Position numbers and translations under genes: made by a program
Part shown: piece after piece, positions 7,512-15,600 of the stretch
Numbering within the stretch: the stretch's first letter is position 1
How the letters are laid out: each line of letters starts with the position of its first letter
Notes under the pieces: generated by a model
Database searches by the model: none
Told to the model about the DNA's origin: nothing
Seen by the model: the letters and a program-made list of their open reading frames with translations, nothing else
From: an uncultured Eubacteriales bacterium
GTDB lineage: Bacteria > Bacillota > Clostridia > Oscillospirales > CAG-272
DNA length: 47,421 nt
Direction of reading: 5' to 3'
Assembly (NCBI GenBank): GCA_934481515.1
Contig: CAKSPO010000012.1
Coordinates: 1 to 47,421, forward strand

Positions 7512-8030
7512 TTATTTTTTCGGTCCGACGGCTTTCCGTATTGTCTGAATCTCACACACGTAGAGGCGGTGAAAGTCGTTTGCGCGGTAGTTTTCAAGGA
7601 GGGAAGGGTCAAGGAAGGCGGAGCGCCGGAAGTCGTCGGCGTACAACTTGCGGCAGAGCAGCACGGTATCCGCCTCTGCCGGATAGGGAATGCCGTCTTC
7701 AAAAACGGGGGTCAGTCCGGCTCCCGCAAATTTGTCCGTGTCCCTTCCGCTGGTTCTGCCGCAGTAGGAAAGTGCGGAGCGGTATTGCTCTGCGGGTTCA
7801 AAAAAAGAAAGGGAGAGGCGGTCGGTCTTTTCGACCAGCCCGTAGGTATAGCGCTGCGGGCGGATCATGCAGAGGGCGACCGGGCGGTTCCAGAAATATC
7901 CGACGCCGCCCCAGGAAGCGGTCATGGTATTGACCCGTTCTCCGTCGGAGACGGAAATCAGTAAAAAATCTTTTCCGATGCGGCGGATGACGGGATCAAA
8001 TTCTTCAGGGGAGAGGCAGGAGAACGGCAT
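7512..8030 (-). CDS. Flavin reductase-like FMN-binding split-barrel protein
   Basis: 172 residues covering one split-barrel domain. The stretch NTMTASWGGVGYFWNRPVA followed by IRPQRYTYGLVEKTDRLSLSFF is the FMN-binding core of the flavin reductase-like (flavoredoxin) family, and CGRTSGRDTDKF is another family block. Such proteins bind FMN and pass electrons from NAD(P)H or rubredoxin-type partners in anaerobes. It appears to be a single-gene unit, convergent with the TetR gene. A TATACT box on the minus strand near 8070 may be its promoter. Physiological substrate is unknown. Confidence 0.9.
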   Translation of the reverse strand: MPFSCLSPEEFDPVIRRIGKDFLLISVSDGERVNTMTASWGGVGYFWNRPVALCMIRPQRYTYGLVEKTDRLSLSFFEPAEQYRSALSYCGRTSGRDTDKFAGAGLTPVFEDGIPYPAEADTVLLCRKLYADDFRRSAFLDPSLLENYRANDFHRLYVCEIQTIRKAVGPKK

Positions 8031-8121
8031 GAAATTTTCCTCGTTTCTTTGCTTTTTGGAGGTGTGCGAAGATTGATATTTTCAGTATACGCAGAAAGGC
8101 GGGAAAAAGTCACGGCGCTTG

Positions 8122-8149
8122 ACAGGAAAGTTCAGCTTCCTGTTTTTTT
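8122..8149 (+). terminator. Orphan intrinsic-terminator-like hairpin
   Basis: ACAGGAA (8122-8128) and TTCCTGT (8137-8143) flank an eight-base loop and are followed by six further T. It points along the plus strand, yet no plus-strand gene lies between the terminator at 7276 and this site. It may end a small unrecognised transcript antisense to the flavin reductase gene, or be a repeat remnant. Confidence 0.5.
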
Positions 8150-8230
8150 GTTCTTCTGCGCGGCAGAAATGCTTCCGAACCGGAAGCGTGGGGATCGCCG
8201 GCGTGACGCACATAAATGCTTTCCGGCAGA

Positions 8231-8278
8231 AACAGCCCCTGAAACGGAACCGCAATGGGTTTCGTTTCAGGGGCTGTT
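8231..8278. terminator. 16-bp perfect hairpin
   Basis: AACAGCCCCTGAAACG (8231-8246) and CGTTTCAGGGGCTGTT (8263-8278) pair without mismatch, and AACC/GGTT extend the stem inward. It lies just downstream of the minus-strand remnant ending at 8291, so it may be that gene's old terminator. There is no T-run on either side. It resembles the GGGCTGT/ACAGCCC hairpins elsewhere in the window. Confidence 0.5.
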
Positions 8279-8290
8279 GGCTGTTGCTTA

Positions 8291-8413
8291 TTACTGGTTT
8301 TGCTGATTTGCATATTTTTTTGCCTGGGTATGATACATTTCGTAGTATTTTTTCGGAAGGCGGGCGGTGGAATACATAGCGGAATCATAGCCGCCGACTA
8401 AACCGGAGTCGCC
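8291..8413 (-). pseudogene. Possible 3' remnant of a lost gene
   Basis: An open frame of 40 codons on the minus strand ends in a double TAA, followed directly by a strong hairpin. The translation ends YYEMYHTQAKKYANQQNQ, with a protein-like composition unlike random frames here. Just upstream the frame meets TAG and TGA, and no start codon with a ribosome-binding site is present. It may be the surviving tail of a decayed gene. I do not recognise the family. Chance openness is possible at this length. Confidence 0.35.
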
Positions 8414-8462
8414 CTATCAGGGCATGACACCGGCAGAGGGCATAAGCCTGCCGATGTTCCGG
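8403..8462. other. Potential three-way-junction RNA fold
   Basis: CCGGA (8403-8407) pairs with TCCGG (8458-8462) and encloses two hairpins: GCCC-TATCA-GGGC (8411-8423) and CGGCAG/CTGCCG (8431-8436 / 8448-8453). The fold is possible on either strand. It does not match a riboswitch class I can name, and stems of 4-6 bp can arise by chance. The rest of 8463-8616 shows no gene. Confidence 0.25.
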
Positions 8463-8616
8463 GCGCGTGCAACTGCCGCACGGTTACAAATGAGGCAAAA
8501 TGCATTGGATGTGCTTCCCGTCGGATTGTCTGCATGTTCCTTCCGTCCCTTGTGTACTCGCCGCCTATGTATTGTAAACAGCGGAATTTTTGGGGATGTG
8601 CCGGTTTTTCGCAGGC

Positions 8617-10704
8617 TCAGGCAACCGGCAGGGTGATGGTGAAGGTCAATTGATGGTTGGCATATTCGTACGTGAGCGTACCGTTCATGGCTTCGACATG
8701 GCTCTTGCAGATATACAAGCCGAGACCGATGTTTTCCTCTCCCTCGTTGCCGGAGCAATACGGGCGGAATACATCCTTCTCTCCGAGCCCTTTGCCGTTG
8801 TCTGTGACGCTGATGATGCATCGGTCAAATTTCCGGTACGCCCTGAGCCATATTTTCGTGCACTCCGCATGCTCGATGGCGTTCAGGACAAGGTTTTGGA
8901 GAACGGATTTCAGCGCATCCGGCTTTGCGAAGGCGACGGAATGCTTTGCCGAAAGCTCCATAACGATTCCGTTTGCCTCTGCGTCGGGGTACAGCTCGGT
9001 GTAAACGGCGTTCAGAATTTCGTCTGCCGATACGTTGACAGGGGCTTCCGCAACATATTTCCGTCTGGCATAATCGGCGACCGCGGAAAGATTTTCATTC
9101 AGGTAAGCGACCTTTTCCTCGACGATTCCGATGATCTTGGTCGGCTCCTCCTCCTTTTCCTTCTGCCGCAGGGCGGCAAGGCAGGTGCGGACGGCGGAGA
9201 GCGGCTTTTTCATATCGTGAGAAACAAATTGCAGAATCCTTTCCCGCTCGTCGATCATCATCTGCATATTTTGGGTCTGCAGCCGAACCTCTGCGGCGAG
9301 ATTGGCGGTCAGCTGACGGTTCTGGTATTCGGACAGGGTAAACTCGCGGAAGCCGATGACAAGAATGACGATGAGCATCAGAAGCGACAGCCACATCAAA
9401 GGACTGCAGAGCATGTTCACGTTCTCCCGGAAAAAGAACATTGCATAAACGGCGAGGAGGACGGAGAAGGCGTTGTTGAGATACAGGTCAAAGCGCTTTC
9501 CGTGCAGGATGCCGGAGACGGAAAAGCCGAGGATCAGAAGGCTTACCGCCGAGCCGACAATCCGGGAAGCCGTCGTAATGGTTTCCGCTTTTGCAACGTC
9601 CGCAAGCGGAACGGAGAAGGCAAGCCCGGTATAGAGCAGCGACAGCAGGACGGCAATACATTTTACGGGAATTCCTGCAGAGGTCTTCGGCAGGGTCAGC
9701 GCCGCACCGAGCAGGAAGATTCCCACCGCGCCTGCACGCACCGCCATCCAGGTATACGGCAGATTCGTTGCATCGACCAGCGACATGGACGCATATACGC
9801 CAACCATCACGGCGACGGCAAAAACCAGCTGCGGGATGAACGCGGTTGCACGTTTCAAAAGACAGACGAACACAAAGATAAAAAAGGTGATACAAGCCAG
9901 AAGAACCGTCACCAGCCGGAACTCACTCCCGCCGCGGACAATTGCCTTGACATCCTCCTCCGGACCGATGATCGGGGTGCCGACAAAACCGACCTGTCTG
10001 CCTTCCTCTGCCTCATAGTGAATGGTGATGACACAGCCGTTCTGAATCGGATGTTCGTTCCAGACCCGGGCGGATACGATGAGAGGAACGTCCAGATAAA
10101 TTCCCTCAGTTCCGTCGGCGTGAACGACCGTTTCGTCGTAAGCGAGCTTTTGGTCGGTCACTGCGTAGCTTACGGAATCAAAGCCGGTCAGTGTTCCCAT
10201 CGAAGCCACATGCTGGACGCGCACAAACACGTTGCAGGCGGAGAGCATCGGTGGCAGGTACATGGTCAGATGCAGTCTTTCGTCGTCTCCGATATATTCG
10301 GCGTAAGGGGCAAGCGCTTCTTTCCAGTTCCCGTTCGCCGGGCTGATGCCGTCAATGTTGGTAATCACATAGCGCAGGGTTCCCCGGGAAGCAAGGGCTT
10401 CTCCGTTGTGCTCGTTGCTGACGGCGTTTGAAGAGATTTCCGAGTATTCGTTCGGGATGTAGTTATAAGAGGTCAGCCGTTTGACCCGGAGCAGGTCGGT
10501 GACCCTGACAGTGGTTGCCGTATAGGTCTTTGTGATGGCGGTCTGCTGTTCCATATCGTAACCGACCTGTATTTCGTAGGCGGTCTCCTGCGAGGGAGCT
10601 GTTTCGATGGTGCGGCTTTCCGCCGTCGGTAAAACGGCGCAGAGGAGGACACCAAGCAGGAGAACGGCGGCAAAAGCCGCGAGGGAGATCCGCTTTTTTC
10701 TCAT
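8617..10704 (-). CDS. 7TM (DISM-type) sensor histidine kinase
   Basis: 695 residues. A signal peptide or first TM covers 5-27, followed by an extracytoplasmic beta-rich domain of about 225 residues, then seven hydrophobic segments between about 255 and 470. A coiled-coil linker leads to the kinase core: H-box FVSHDMKKP with H496, N-box LNAIEHAE, G1 box DNGKGLGEKD and G2 box ENIGLGLYICKS. This order matches kinases with 7TMR-DISM modules, which are thought to sense extracellular carbohydrate or envelope ligands. The gene starts three bases after the stop of the response regulator gene. It is divergent from the exported-protein cluster beginning at 11581, its probable output. The exact sensory family is a fold-level judgement. 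Confidence 0.9.
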   Translation of the reverse strand: MRKKRISLAAFAAVLLLGVLLCAVLPTAESRTIETAPSQETAYEIQVGYDMEQQTAITKTYTATTVRVTDLLRVKRLTSYNYIPNEYSEISSNAVSNEHNGEALASRGTLRYVITNIDGISPANGNWKEALAPYAEYIGDDERLHLTMYLPPMLSACNVFVRVQHVASMGTLTGFDSVSYAVTDQKLAYDETVVHADGTEGIYLDVPLIVSARVWNEHPIQNGCVITIHYEAEEGRQVGFVGTPIIGPEEDVKAIVRGGSEFRLVTVLLACITFFIFVFVCLLKRATAFIPQLVFAVAVMVGVYASMSLVDATNLPYTWMAVRAGAVGIFLLGAALTLPKTSAGIPVKCIAVLLSLLYTGLAFSVPLADVAKAETITTASRIVGSAVSLLILGFSVSGILHGKRFDLYLNNAFSVLLAVYAMFFFRENVNMLCSPLMWLSLLMLIVILVIGFREFTLSEYQNRQLTANLAAEVRLQTQNMQMMIDERERILQFVSHDMKKPLSAVRTCLAALRQKEKEEEPTKIIGIVEEKVAYLNENLSAVADYARRKYVAEAPVNVSADEILNAVYTELYPDAEANGIVMELSAKHSVAFAKPDALKSVLQNLVLNAIEHAECTKIWLRAYRKFDRCIISVTDNGKGLGEKDVFRPYCSGNEGEENIGLGLYICKSHVEAMNGTLTYEYANHQLTFTITLPVA

Positions 10705-10707
10705 TTG

Positions 10708-11376
10708 TTATTTCTCTCCTCTAAAGCAGTAGCCTTTTCCGAATTCGGTGTGGATCATTTTCACGTCTCCGCATGCGTTCAAAAGCTTGATGCGGAGTGT
10801 GGAGATGTGCCGCTTGATCGTGGTGGTATGCAGGCTCTTCATTTTCCATACATTCTCGTAGATTTCGTTCGGGAGAAAATACTGTCCCTCGTGGCTCATC
10901 AGAAAAAGCAGAATGTTGAATTCGGACGAGGTCAGCGGGATGGGATTTTCCTGATAGGTACAGGTGCGTTTGGCGGCGCTTACGGTCAGTCCGCTGACGG
11001 AAATATCGGCTTTTTGCATCGGCAGCAGCCGCAATGCAAGCCGCATTTCCAGAAGCGCCGGAGAGCACGGCTTTACCACATAATCCAGAGCGCCCTGGGA
11101 AAAACCCTCCATCATGGATTCCTCTGCGTCGATGTCGGACAGGATGACGACCGGCGGGAGATCTTCCACTGCATCAAACAGCGTCGTTCCGCTCCCGTCC
11201 GGTAAAACCAGATCAAGGATGATGCCGTCCAGCAGTTTGCTCTTCGCAAGGTCAATTCCTTTTGCAAGCGTGGTTGCGGTATATACTTCATTCTTTGCGC
11301 CGAAATAGGTGCGCAATGCATTCAACTGTGCGAGGTCATCTTCGATGATGAGCAGTTTTCTGTATTCTACCGCCAT
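10708..11376 (-). CDS. OmpR-family response regulator
   Basis: 222 residues from the ATG at 11376, which has AAAAAGGAGG six bases upstream; a longer in-frame start at 11427 would lie at the predicted transcription start. The receiver domain has E12/D13, phospho-acceptor D55 (IILDLVLPDG), S80 where Thr/Ser is usual, and K102 (VVKPCSP). A winged-helix DNA-binding domain fills about 128-220. It is the first gene of a two-gene operon with the 7TM kinase. The tandem GGTTACGAT repeat at 11471-11490, in the promoter of the divergent cluster, has the spacing expected for this regulator. Target assignment is inference. Confidence 0.92.
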   Translation of the reverse strand: MAVEYRKLLIIEDDLAQLNALRTYFGAKNEVYTATTLAKGIDLAKSKLLDGIILDLVLPDGSGTTLFDAVEDLPPVVILSDIDAEESMMEGFSQGALDYVVKPCSPALLEMRLALRLLPMQKADISVSGLTVSAAKRTCTYQENPIPLTSSEFNILLFLMSHEGQYFLPNEIYENVWKMKSLHTTTIKRHISTLRIKLLNACGDVKMIHTEFGKGYCFRGEK

Positions 11377-11410
11377 GCTGTCCTCCTTTTTCTGCGCAAT
11401 TGCTCTCAGG

Positions 11411-11459
11411 GGAATACTATATTCCACTATAATATAACATAATTCCGCAAAAAATACAA
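11411..11459 (-). promoter_or_regulatory. Promoter and palindrome before the regulator/7TM kinase operon
   Basis: On the minus strand TTGTAT (11459-11454), 17 bases, then TATATT (11436-11431). The palindrome GGAATA-CTA-TATTCC (11411-11425) sits across the expected transcription start, a usual place for a repressor or autoregulator site. Which protein binds it is unknown. Confidence 0.6.
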
Positions 11460-11470
11460 TCGCTTTTTTT

Positions 11471-11530
11471 GGTTACGATCGGTTACGATTCCGTTTTTGA
11501 TGTGATTTTCGGAAAAAATTGTGCTACAAT
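11471..11530 (+). promoter_or_regulatory. Tandem operator repeat and -10 box for the WGxMxFTY cluster
   Basis: GGTTACGATC and GGTTACGATT stand head to tail (11471-11490), followed by an extended -10 (TGC then TACAAT, 11525-11530). No good -35 is found 17 bases upstream. The repeat falls at about -66 to -47, the usual position for an activating OmpR-type regulator. The first gene starts at 11581. Confidence 0.7.
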
Positions 11531-11580
11531 CAAAAAATAGAAAAAACGTGACAGGACTTTTGGCGGAAAGGAGCAGACAG

Positions 11581-13590
11581 ATGAGCGAGAAGAGTAAAAT
11601 AAAACGTTTGCCGAAGGCGATCGCGCCATTGCTTCTGATGCTGCTGATGATGCTTTTTTGCATGCTTTTGCTCGGACACGGATTCAAGGTGGACGCGGTG
11701 AGGGTGTATTTTAACGATGCGGTGGGCAACACCCAATATCAGTACGCTGTCAACGGTAAAAACCTTACCGAGCTGACATATGGCACAACTACGGTGAAAG
11801 ATTATGACTGCAGTTCTGACATCACCACCACTTCAGACGATAAGATAAAAATTTTTGTCGATACAGGCGATAACAAATATTTTAAGCTATTCTACCAGGA
11901 GATCTGTTTGAGGGTCAATGTCCCCGCGAACACGACATATACGATGACCTTCGGCACGACGCTGGAAGGAACGTTTACGGTGTCAGGTAAAAGAGCCACA
12001 GCAAAGTACTACTGTCAGCTTGTTTATCTGGGCGAAACCGGTGCCGACGGTGCAGTTAAGTTTTCTTTCGGAAATACGCCCAAAATCACCGTCAACGGTT
12101 CCGAGGGAAATACGAACGTACAGCGCTACTACATTGCTCCCGATAAAAAATCCACGACATATACCTGCGGCAACGCCACAACCCAGACGGATATCCGTTG
12201 CGACTTTGTCAACAACACCGACACGGAGAAGCGCATTGAGCGTTACTTCGGGCTTTGGGTTGCCTGCGATTACGGCAGTGCATACAGCAACAGGGGAACG
12301 GCTACCTGTACAATCGAAGCAAAGTCCGTTACCTATCCCGTGAAATTTAACCCCAACGGCGGTACGGTCGGCACAAAGAGCAAAATCGTGACCACCGGAG
12401 GAAATACCTACGGCACGCTTCCCACGCCCACCCGTGCGGGCGGATATACCTTCGACGGCTGGTATACGAGAAAGAACGGCGGGCAAAGAGTGACTGCTAC
12501 CACGACGGTATATGACCCCGATACGTACAGAACCCTTTACGCGCATTGGAGCCTGACCCCCGCCGAACCGCCTGTGATAGATAAAATAAAAACCGATATT
12601 TCGATTATCTATGGTCAAATGCCTTCTACCGGCTTGACTTGCCATGGGGGAGCATACCATACACTTAGTCAGGAATGGTATGAGTGCGACAAAAACGGAA
12701 ACAACGGAAAATTGCTCACGGACAAAAACGGAAAGCCCACATACATCAAGATGCCCACCGCCGGAGTACATTACTATTACTGCGAGGTTATCGGCACGCG
12801 CCAGGATAACGGCCTTAGTGCACGCACTAAAAGTGCGATCATGAAGGTGACAGTGGGAAAAGCCACTCCGGACGAGGGAAACAACTACAACCTGTCCGCC
12901 TCCGGCGTGGATCTGGCTGTCAATGAAACCCTGAGCGAAAGCATCCTCACCGGCGGCGAGATGAGAATTTCCACTACTATCAGCGGGAGACTGGTTGTGC
13001 CGGGTACCTTCAGTTGGGCAGACGGTACAACCAAGCTTGAAAAGCCCCAAAGCGGCCGGGGTGTTTACTACGAAGTCCTTTTTACGCCGGATGACACTGA
13101 CAACTACAACGCGGTTATCCTCAAAAAAAAGGTATGGGTCGAAATAACCTGCAGTCACGGCGACAAATGGGGCGAGTGGCAGGAGGATGGAACGCGCACC
13201 TGCACGGCATGCGGATCTAAACAAAAGGGAAAGGTTTCCGTTACGGTGACCTGGGGCGCGATGGAATTTACCTATTACGACGGCGACTGGAACTCCGAAA
13301 CGCATGAATATGAATACGGCTACTGGGCGCCGGATGTAACGGGCGGCAACCTGATCACCGTGGAAAACACAGGAACCATGCCCGTCAGTGTACAGTTCAC
13401 ATATGAGGAGAATATTGCGGCGGTGAGCGCAGACTTTTATGACGGAACGGCAGCCGTTACCACACCCATCGCGCTTCCGATAGGTTCTAAAAAGCAAGTC
13501 CGGCTGACGCTGAGCGGGAAGCCCGGCAGCTCGATGACCAGGCGAACGCTCGGGTGGGTAACAGTAACGATCGGAGGAAAATCATCATGA
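11581..13590 (+). CDS. Exported multidomain surface protein with C-terminal WGxMxFTY domain
   Basis: 669 residues from the ATG at 11581 behind AAAGGAG; an upstream GTG at 11521 overlaps the -10 box and is rejected. A signal or anchor TM spans about 12-33. Residues 35-245 are beta-rich and unrecognised. About 250-322 is a Listeria-Bacteroides (InlB B-type) repeat: VKFNPNGGTVG through GYTFDGWYT to LYAHW. Two Ig-like segments follow to about 520, then a Cys/His/Trp motif (CSHGDKWGEW...CTACG). The last 115 residues start with TWGAMEFTY (W558) and share a domain with the two small secreted proteins downstream. No LPXTG sorting signal is seen. It overlaps the next gene by four bases. The function of the C-terminal domain is unknown. 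Confidence 0.85.
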   Translation: MSEKSKIKRLPKAIAPLLLMLLMMLFCMLLLGHGFKVDAVRVYFNDAVGNTQYQYAVNGKNLTELTYGTTTVKDYDCSSDITTTSDDKIKIFVDTGDNKYFKLFYQEICLRVNVPANTTYTMTFGTTLEGTFTVSGKRATAKYYCQLVYLGETGADGAVKFSFGNTPKITVNGSEGNTNVQRYYIAPDKKSTTYTCGNATTQTDIRCDFVNNTDTEKRIERYFGLWVACDYGSAYSNRGTATCTIEAKSVTYPVKFNPNGGTVGTKSKIVTTGGNTYGTLPTPTRAGGYTFDGWYTRKNGGQRVTATTTVYDPDTYRTLYAHWSLTPAEPPVIDKIKTDISIIYGQMPSTGLTCHGGAYHTLSQEWYECDKNGNNGKLLTDKNGKPTYIKMPTAGVHYYYCEVIGTRQDNGLSARTKSAIMKVTVGKATPDEGNNYNLSASGVDLAVNETLSESILTGGEMRISTTISGRLVVPGTFSWADGTTKLEKPQSGRGVYYEVLFTPDDTDNYNAVILKKKVWVEITCSHGDKWGEWQEDGTRTCTACGSKQKGKVSVTVTWGAMEFTYYDGDWNSETHEYEYGYWAPDVTGGNLITVENTGTMPVSVQFTYEENIAAVSADFYDGTAAVTTPIALPIGSKKQVRLTLSGKPGSSMTRRTLGWVTVTIGGKSS

Positions 13591-14135
13591 ACAACGGGAA
13601 AGAAAACAAAAACCGGTCCGACCGGGACAAGCGGATGCTTTTTGCGGTCTCGCTTTGTCTGCTTGTGACGGTTGCCGCGACGATTGTCGGCATCTGGGGT
13701 ATTCAGAAAAAGGCGACGGTTCTTGCTCCGGACTATGCACCGCGGGATACCGAGAAAAACGCGGTTTCCATCGGTGACGACGGGGACAAAAAGCTGGATC
13801 AGCCCAAGGGTGGGGGTGCTGTGAGCCTGACGTATGCAAAGGAGGTCAGTGTCAGCATCTCCGGAAAGACCGCCACGCTTTTGTTTGCCAATCCGACAAA
13901 GTCCAATCAGGATATGGTGCTGCAGCTGGCGATTGATGATGTCGTCATTCTGCAGTCGGGCAGGCTGACGCCGGGCAACAAGGTGTCCGAGCTGAGTCTT
14001 TTGGACGGTGCTGAAAAACGCCTTGCCGCCGGCGGTTATCATGGCAAATTCGTCGTTCTCTATTATGATCGCACAAGCGGTGAAAAGGCGATGGTCAATA
14101 CGGAGATTCCCGTCAACGTAACGGTGACGGACTGA
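13587..14135 (+). CDS. Single-TM anchored extracytoplasmic beta-domain protein
   Basis: 182 residues; the ATG at 13587 overlaps the preceding stop (ATGA) and follows GGAGG. After a basic N-terminus, one TM spans about 21-41, then a linker rich in Asp, Lys and Gly, then a compact beta-rich domain from about 85. This contains LLFANPTKSNQDMVLQL, ILQSGRLTPGNKV and FVVLYYD. The protein at 15601-16086 has the same order of features (LFFTNDSGNEVWLKL, ILAETGLLKPDTYV), so the two look like divergent paralogues. Membrane-anchored with the domain outside is the inferred topology. I do not recognise a named family. Its genetic coupling to the large surface protein suggests a shared complex. Confidence 0.8.
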   Translation: MNNGKENKNRSDRDKRMLFAVSLCLLVTVAATIVGIWGIQKKATVLAPDYAPRDTEKNAVSIGDDGDKKLDQPKGGGAVSLTYAKEVSVSISGKTATLLFANPTKSNQDMVLQLAIDDVVILQSGRLTPGNKVSELSLLDGAEKRLAAGGYHGKFVVLYYDRTSGEKAMVNTEIPVNVTVTD

Positions 14136-14197
14136 CGGAATATGATTGCCCGAAAAAGGCATGAAATAAAAAATAACACAGAAAGGAGTTTCTTCTC

Positions 14198-14728
14198 ATG
14201 AAAGCAATGATGAAAATTACCGGAATGCTTCTTGCGCTGTTGCTCACCGCGGTACCGCTTTCCGCTTTTGCGGCAGGGGATACGCTCACGGGAGCGGACG
14301 AGAGCCACCGCATTGACGTGGAAGCGAAGTACGTCGACGGAACTTCCACGCCGGATGTTTACAGCATTGACGTTGTGTGGGGCGCAATGCAGTTCACCTA
14401 TTCCAGCTCCGGTACGAGAGAATGGGATCCGACCACCCATGAGTATATCGGGAATTTTACCGGCACATGGACGGCAAGCGGGAACACCATTACCGTGACA
14501 AACCACTCAAATAAAGCGGTTGACGTGACATTCCTCTACGAGAAAGTTTCCGGCTTTGACGGCATCAGCGGCGTATTCAGCACAGTTTCGGATACGCTCC
14601 GTGCCGGGGAGGAAGGCAATGCCGAAGGGGCGGATCATGTCAGCGTTGTACTGACGCTTTCCGGTACGCTTGCAAGCGATGTTTCCGAATTTACAAAGAT
14701 CGGTGCCATTACAGTTTCTCTTCAGTAA
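14198..14728 (+). CDS. Secreted WGxMxFTY-domain protein 1
   Basis: 176 residues with a clear signal peptide (hydrophobic core about 8-20, likely cleavage after SAFA). The mature part is one domain: WGAMQFTY, WDPTTHEY, a lone Trp, then ITVTNHSN, a run of beta-strands and LTLSG near the end, closing on AITVSLQ. It aligns along its length with the neighbour at 14761 and with the C-terminus of the protein at 11581. AAAGGAG precedes the ATG at 14198. It has no Cys and no cell-wall anchor, so it is probably released or bound to partners at the surface. Function is unknown; a subunit of an extracellular assembly is one possibility. Confidence 0.82.
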   Translation: MKAMMKITGMLLALLLTAVPLSAFAAGDTLTGADESHRIDVEAKYVDGTSTPDVYSIDVVWGAMQFTYSSSGTREWDPTTHEYIGNFTGTWTASGNTITVTNHSNKAVDVTFLYEKVSGFDGISGVFSTVSDTLRAGEEGNAEGADHVSVVLTLSGTLASDVSEFTKIGAITVSLQ

Positions 14729-14760
14729 ATCAAAAATTATATTCAGAAAGGAATTCTATC

Positions 14761-15288
14761 ATGAAAAAATTGCTTGTTCTCGTTCTTTCGCTTGCACTGC
14801 TTTGTGCAATGTCCGTTCCTGCGTTTGCGGCAACGCCGATCACTTCCGTTGGCGGCAGTGATTCGGCTTCCGTAAAAGGCACCTATGTTTCCGGCAGCGG
14901 CTCTCTGACCGTGTACAGCGTTGACATCGCCTGGGGAAGCATGGAGTTTACTTACACGGATGCGTCACAGGGCAACTGGAATCCGCTGACGCATGAATAT
15001 GACGGTGCCGTTGAAGCAACATGGACCTGTGCGGACGGTGCAAACCGGATTACGGTTACCAATCACTCCAATGCTTCCGTAACCGCAACGCTCAGTTATG
15101 CTGCCGCGACCGGGTATGACGCGATCAGCGGAGCTTTCTCCGCAGGTGAGCTGGTGCTCGACAGCGCTGTCGGTACCGCGTTTGCCGCGGCTCCCGCAAA
15201 GAGTTCGCTCCTCACACTGTCCGGTGCGCTTCCCAAGACTGCGACCAATGTGACCATCGGAACGGTTACCGTCACGCTGGGCAACTGA
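14761..15288 (+). CDS. Secreted WGxMxFTY-domain protein 2
   Basis: 175 residues; signal peptide with likely cleavage after PAFA. The mature domain repeats the pattern of its neighbour: YSVDIAWGSMEFTY, WNPLTHEYDG, W, NRITVTNHSNASV, LTLSGALP and a final VTVTLGN. The gene starts 32 bases after its paralogue with AAAGGA upstream, so the pair is a tandem duplication. The mature part is rich in Ala, Thr and Ser and has one Cys. A GGGCTGTTCA hairpin follows 12 bases after the stop. The recurring order of motifs implies a shared fold; no known family name comes to mind. Confidence 0.82.
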   Translation: MKKLLVLVLSLALLCAMSVPAFAATPITSVGGSDSASVKGTYVSGSGSLTVYSVDIAWGSMEFTYTDASQGNWNPLTHEYDGAVEATWTCADGANRITVTNHSNASVTATLSYAAATGYDAISGAFSAGELVLDSAVGTAFAAAPAKSSLLTLSGALPKTATNVTIGTVTVTLGN

Positions 15289-15299
15289 ACTGTTTTGTC

Positions 15300-15331
15300 G
15301 GGCTGTTCAAAGCATTGCCTCTGAACAGCCC
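15300..15331 (+). terminator. GGGCTGT-type hairpin after the secreted-protein pair
   Basis: GGGCTGTTCA (15300-15309) pairs with TGAACAGCCC (15322-15331). It lies directly after the second WGxMxFTY gene. The T-run is poor (TTCAAAAAA follows), so termination may be partial. The following 15332-15594 contains no gene or clear promoter, and the next gene may be read from upstream. Confidence 0.5.
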
Positions 15332-15600
15332 TTCAAAAAATGGCGGTCGGACATTTGGCAGGAATGACGCAAAACGGTGGCTCTTTGCCGTCGGGATCCA
15401 ATGCCGGAGGCGGTGCTGAAACACTCAAAACAAGCTTTTCAATACCGCCGATGTGTATTGCTGCAGGGGCGCTTTTTTGAACGGCACATGACGGTGAACC
15501 GTTTGTGTGGGAGAAGAGAAGGGGCTTTCTGCCGTTTTCTGCCCGGATTTTACATACAGAAAGGAGCTTTTGCCGGTGCAGGAGCCAAGGTCATATGCCT

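Noticed and set aside
8403..8462. Known riboswitch class at the three-way-junction fold
   Set aside because: The junction and loops do not match the purine, THF, c-di-GMP, TPP or glycine classes that I compared from memory; kept only as an unclassified possible fold.
8417..8821. A 134-codon minus-strand frame
   Set aside because: It overlaps the end of the 7TM kinase gene in another frame and has an Arg/His-rich translation; no start signal.
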